A DNA stretch of 64,000 nt from Actinoplanes lobatus. GTDB lineage: Bacteria; Actinomycetota; Actinomycetes; Mycobacteriales; Micromonosporaceae. The notes beneath the pieces are model-generated. The model searched no databases. It saw only the letters and a program-made list of their open reading frames with translations, and was not told the origin of the DNA. Location: the NCBI RefSeq assembly GCF_014205215.1, contig NZ_JACHNC010000001.1:8676501-8740500 (forward strand), given 5' to 3'. The first letter of the stretch is position 1. The number at the start of each line of letters is the position of its first letter. The position numbers and the translations under genes were made by a program. Shown piece after piece: positions 61,167 through 64,000 of the stretch.

Positions 61167-61850
61167 ATGAAGGCGATGGACCTGCTGTGGGGGCGGAGCA
61201 CCAAGCGCAGCCGCGGGCCCCGTCCGGTTCTCACCGTCGCCCAGATCGCCGAGGCGGGCGTCGAGATCGCCGACGCCGAGGGCCTGACCGCGGTGACGAT
61301 GCAGCGCGTGGCCGACCGGTTCGGCTTCACCGCGATGTCGCTGTACCGGTACGTGCCCGGCCGCGCCGAACTGATCTGTCTCATGATCGACACCGCGATG
61401 GGGGCGGCCCCGGTTCTGAACCCCACGGCGGGCTGGCGGGCGGCGTTGCGTGAGTGGACGTACCGGCTGGCCGAGGTGTCCCGGCAGCACCCGTGGCTGG
61501 GACAGGCCACGTTGCAGGCCCGTCCGGTCGGGCCGCGCGAGCTCGGCTGGATGGAGCAGGCGGTCACGGCCCTGACCGGCGCCGGCCTGAGCGGCGCGCG
61601 GTGTGTGGACGCGGTGCTGCTGCTGAGCGGCCACGTCCGCAACCAGATCCAGGCCGAATCCGGCATCGCCGCCGACGGTGGGGGCGAGCTGGCCGCCGCC
61701 CTGGCCGAGACGCTACGCGAGCACGCCGCCGACTACCCGGCCCTGATCGGGGCGGCCGCCGACGGCGCCTTCGGCCCCGACGGGACCGGCTTCGACTTCG
61801 GCCTGACCTGCATCCTCAACGGCATCGCCGCCGCCATGCCCGGCGAGTGA
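61167..61850 (+). CDS. TetR/AcrR-family regulator (TetR_C type)
   Basis: 227 residues. HTH: TVAQIAEAGVEIADAEGLTAVTMQRVADRFGFTAMSLYRYVPGRAELICLMID, followed by a TetR_C domain. The start at 61167 has GAGGAGAG 3 bases upstream. It is divergent from the SDR gene. A long stem-loop (61894-61933) ends the transcript. Confidence 0.9.
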   Translation: MKAMDLLWGRSTKRSRGPRPVLTVAQIAEAGVEIADAEGLTAVTMQRVADRFGFTAMSLYRYVPGRAELICLMIDTAMGAAPVLNPTAGWRAALREWTYRLAEVSRQHPWLGQATLQARPVGPRELGWMEQAVTALTGAGLSGARCVDAVLLLSGHVRNQIQAESGIAADGGGELAAALAETLREHAADYPALIGAAADGAFGPDGTGFDFGLTCILNGIAAAMPGE

Positions 61851-61893
61851 CACCGCCCGCCGGCCGTCGTCGATCCGGGTGGGCCGCGAAAGC

Positions 61894-61933
61894 GGCCGTC
61901 AACCCGCGCGGATGTCCGCGCGGGTTGACGGCC
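61894..61933. terminator. Bidirectional terminator with an 18-bp stem
   Basis: Perfect 18-base arms starting GGCCGTCAACCC and ending GGTTGACGGCC, with the 4-base loop ATGT. It lies between the TetR gene and the convergent lipoprotein gene (stop at 61943). It is the strongest hairpin in the window. Confidence 0.85.
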
Positions 61934-61942
61934 GGGTCAGGT

Positions 61943-63220
61943 CTAGCAGGCGCCGGCCTTCACCTTGGGCTCGCCGCGGGTGGTGGCCGGAACGGTCACG
62001 CAGGCGACGCTGGTGCCCGAGGTCACCTGGGCCACGCCCTTGCGGACGATCTGCACCTTGACGCCGGGGATGGCCATGTCCTTCGCGGCCTTCTTCAGGT
62101 AGTCGGCCGGCTTGCCCTGCTCGGTGAGAGCGAACAGGACGGCCCGCTGGCCGACCAGCTCGGCCCAGCTCTCCGCGGCACCGGCACCGGACGTGCCGCC
62201 ACCGGACGCCGCGCCGGCGAGCGCCTCGAACAGCGGGGCCACGTCGAGCTTCTGGGCGCCGGACGGCGCGGTGATGTCGACGCTGTCGGCGACCTCGATG
62301 CGGACCGTGCCGCGGCCGGTGGCACCGTCGAAGAACTGGAGGTAGTTGATCTCGAAAGCGGTGAACTTGCCGTTGTCGACCCAGATGTCCAGGACGATCG
62401 GCTTGTCCGCCGGGGCCTTCTCGTCGATCTCCTTCTTGAAAGAGTCGGCCGCATCGGCGGGCCCATCCGGAGCAAGGATCTTGAAGGCGGCCTCGGCGAT
62501 CCGCTTCGCCTCGGCGATGGCCTTGCCGGTGGAGGTGGTGACGATCAGGTGCTTCTTGTCCTGCTCGTCGCGCACCACGTCGGCGCTCTCCAGCAGGTTC
62601 TCCGCGCTGGTCCTGAACTCGGCGGCCAGCTTCTCGCTCTGCTCCTGCTGGTTCGCGGCGGCCGCGGTGGCCCCGCCGAGCTGCTCGCCCAGCTTCTTCA
62701 GGTCGGCGGCCGCGACCGAGACCCACTCACCGTCGAACAGCGGCGCCAGGGTGGGCACCTCGGTGGACAGCCCGGAGCGCATCTCGGCGATGTCGGTGCT
62801 GCTCGCGCCGGCCCGCTGGGCCAGTTCGGTGACCGGCACCCTGACATAGAGCACCTCGTCGACGGTCCGTACGTCGAGGCCGGTGATGCCGTCGAGGTTC
62901 GCCGTCATCTGGACGCGGTCGTCGGCGACGCTCTCGCCGGCCTTGTCCCAGGCCAGCGAGACGGACGAGTTGTAGATCTTGCGGACGATCTCGGCGTCCT
63001 CGTCGGTGAAGTCGGTCGACTCCTTCTTGGCGAGCGCGATCACATCGTCGACGTTGCCACCCGCCTTGATCGTGAAGCCGGCCTTGCCCTCCGCACCCAG
63101 GTTCTCCGCGGCCTTCTTCAGCTCCAGTTTCGGTTCGAGCTGCTGGAACTGGTTCGCGCACCCGACCGTGAGGGTCAGGGCCGTGACACCGGCGACAGCG
63201 CCGGCCAGGAAGCGCTTCAT
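61943..63220 (-). CDS. Lipoprotein of unknown function
   Basis: 425 residues. Lipobox LTVGC follows a short signal (KRFLAGAVAGVTALT), then a long, charged, helix- and strand-mixed domain (LELKKAAENLGAEGKAGFTIKAGG; LDGITGLDVRTVDEVLYVRVPV) resembling LppX/DUF-type lipoproteins that carry hydrophobic ligands. ATG at 63220 starts the signal; GGAGA lies 10 bases upstream. Function not established. Confidence 0.75.
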   Translation of the reverse strand: MKRFLAGAVAGVTALTLTVGCANQFQQLEPKLELKKAAENLGAEGKAGFTIKAGGNVDDVIALAKKESTDFTDEDAEIVRKIYNSSVSLAWDKAGESVADDRVQMTANLDGITGLDVRTVDEVLYVRVPVTELAQRAGASSTDIAEMRSGLSTEVPTLAPLFDGEWVSVAAADLKKLGEQLGGATAAAANQQEQSEKLAAEFRTSAENLLESADVVRDEQDKKHLIVTTSTGKAIAEAKRIAEAAFKILAPDGPADAADSFKKEIDEKAPADKPIVLDIWVDNGKFTAFEINYLQFFDGATGRGTVRIEVADSVDITAPSGAQKLDVAPLFEALAGAASGGGTSGAGAAESWAELVGQRAVLFALTEQGKPADYLKKAAKDMAIPGVKVQIVRKGVAQVTSGTSVACVTVPATTRGEPKVKAGAC

Positions 63221-63324
63221 GCGCGTAAATCTCCATTCGAGGGGCAGCGGCACTCCCCCGTGCCGCGAACTGGCAGTGTAGGGGGACCCTTCAATCCCCT
63301 GCGTGCCAATTAACCCGATCGATA

Positions 63325-64000
<676 letters not shown>

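Noticed and set aside
61454..63313. Long plus-strand open frame across the TetR gene end and the lipoprotein
   Set aside because: It crosses an 18-bp-stem terminator and reads low-complexity Gly/Arg; the lipoprotein on the minus strand has a signal peptide and lipobox.

Overview
The window is very GC-rich and gene-dense, with GTG starts, abundant TetR/MarR/AraC regulators, many leaderless promoters (TANNNT 6-8 nt before the start codon), a conservon (CvnABCD) and an FxSxx-COOH RiPP system. This fits a filamentous actinobacterium; Micromonosporaceae (Actinoplanes-like) is my best guess, inferred only from gene content and style.

1-7.3 kb: an FxSxx-COOH peptide-modification locus. A TPR protein (5' end outside the window) converges on a minus-strand set: NB-ARC/TPR protein, precursor peptide, radical SAM FxsB, and a separate HExxH hydroxylase-like enzyme coupled to FxsB by an ATGA overlap. 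7.4-10.4 kb: a methyltransferase, a PadR regulator with a small SRPBCC-like protein, then 1 kb of non-coding DNA with a G-quadruplex-prone tract and four 48-bp hairpin repeats. 10.4-14.1 kb: AraC regulator, Baeyer-Villiger-type monooxygenase and alcohol dehydrogenase in one operon (like mycobacterial virS/mymA). 14.1-15.4 kb: a BlaI/BlaR1-like pair. 15.5-18.8 kb: efeUOB iron/haem uptake behind a DtxR/IdeR-type iron box. 18.8-33.9 kb: two MFS exporters, a Wap-immunity-like protein, a Upf1-like helicase, a membrane flippase-like protein, a secreted SH3-like protein, a Ser/Thr kinase, an SDR, an SMI1/KNR4-domain protein and a DUF6461-like protein.

33.9-40.9 kb looks less constrained: lower GC, wider gaps, small orphan genes, and remnants of MarR, HEPN-like and other genes. 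40.9-44.7 kb is a conservon whose GTPase gene overlaps a styrene-monooxygenase-type flavoenzyme, closed by a strong stem-loop. 44.8-48.2 kb: a GNAT, a broken TrmO gene, a DUF4267 membrane protein divergent from a TetR regulator with two matched operators, an EamA transporter and a CGNR zinc-finger regulator.

48.2-51.8 kb is the most striking part: an IS5-family element (19-bp terminal repeats, CTAG target duplication) sits exactly in the shared CTAG stop codons of two convergent genes, and is itself interrupted by a 2.5-kb element encoding one large serine recombinase. The junctions let attB, attP, attL and attR be rebuilt: the 2-bp core is GA, at the exact centre of a near-perfect attP dyad, and it is the first two bases of the catalytic glutamate codon of the host transposase.

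51.8-64 kb: SGNH hydrolase, unknown protein, PlsC-like acyltransferase, P-loop kinase-like protein, a MarR-MFS pair with a 22-bp operator, a TetR gene coupled to a zinc-ribbon protein, two coupled metallo-beta-lactamase-fold hydrolases, a divergent SDR/TetR pair, a lipoprotein, and the C-terminal part of a UvrA-like ABC protein running off the end.
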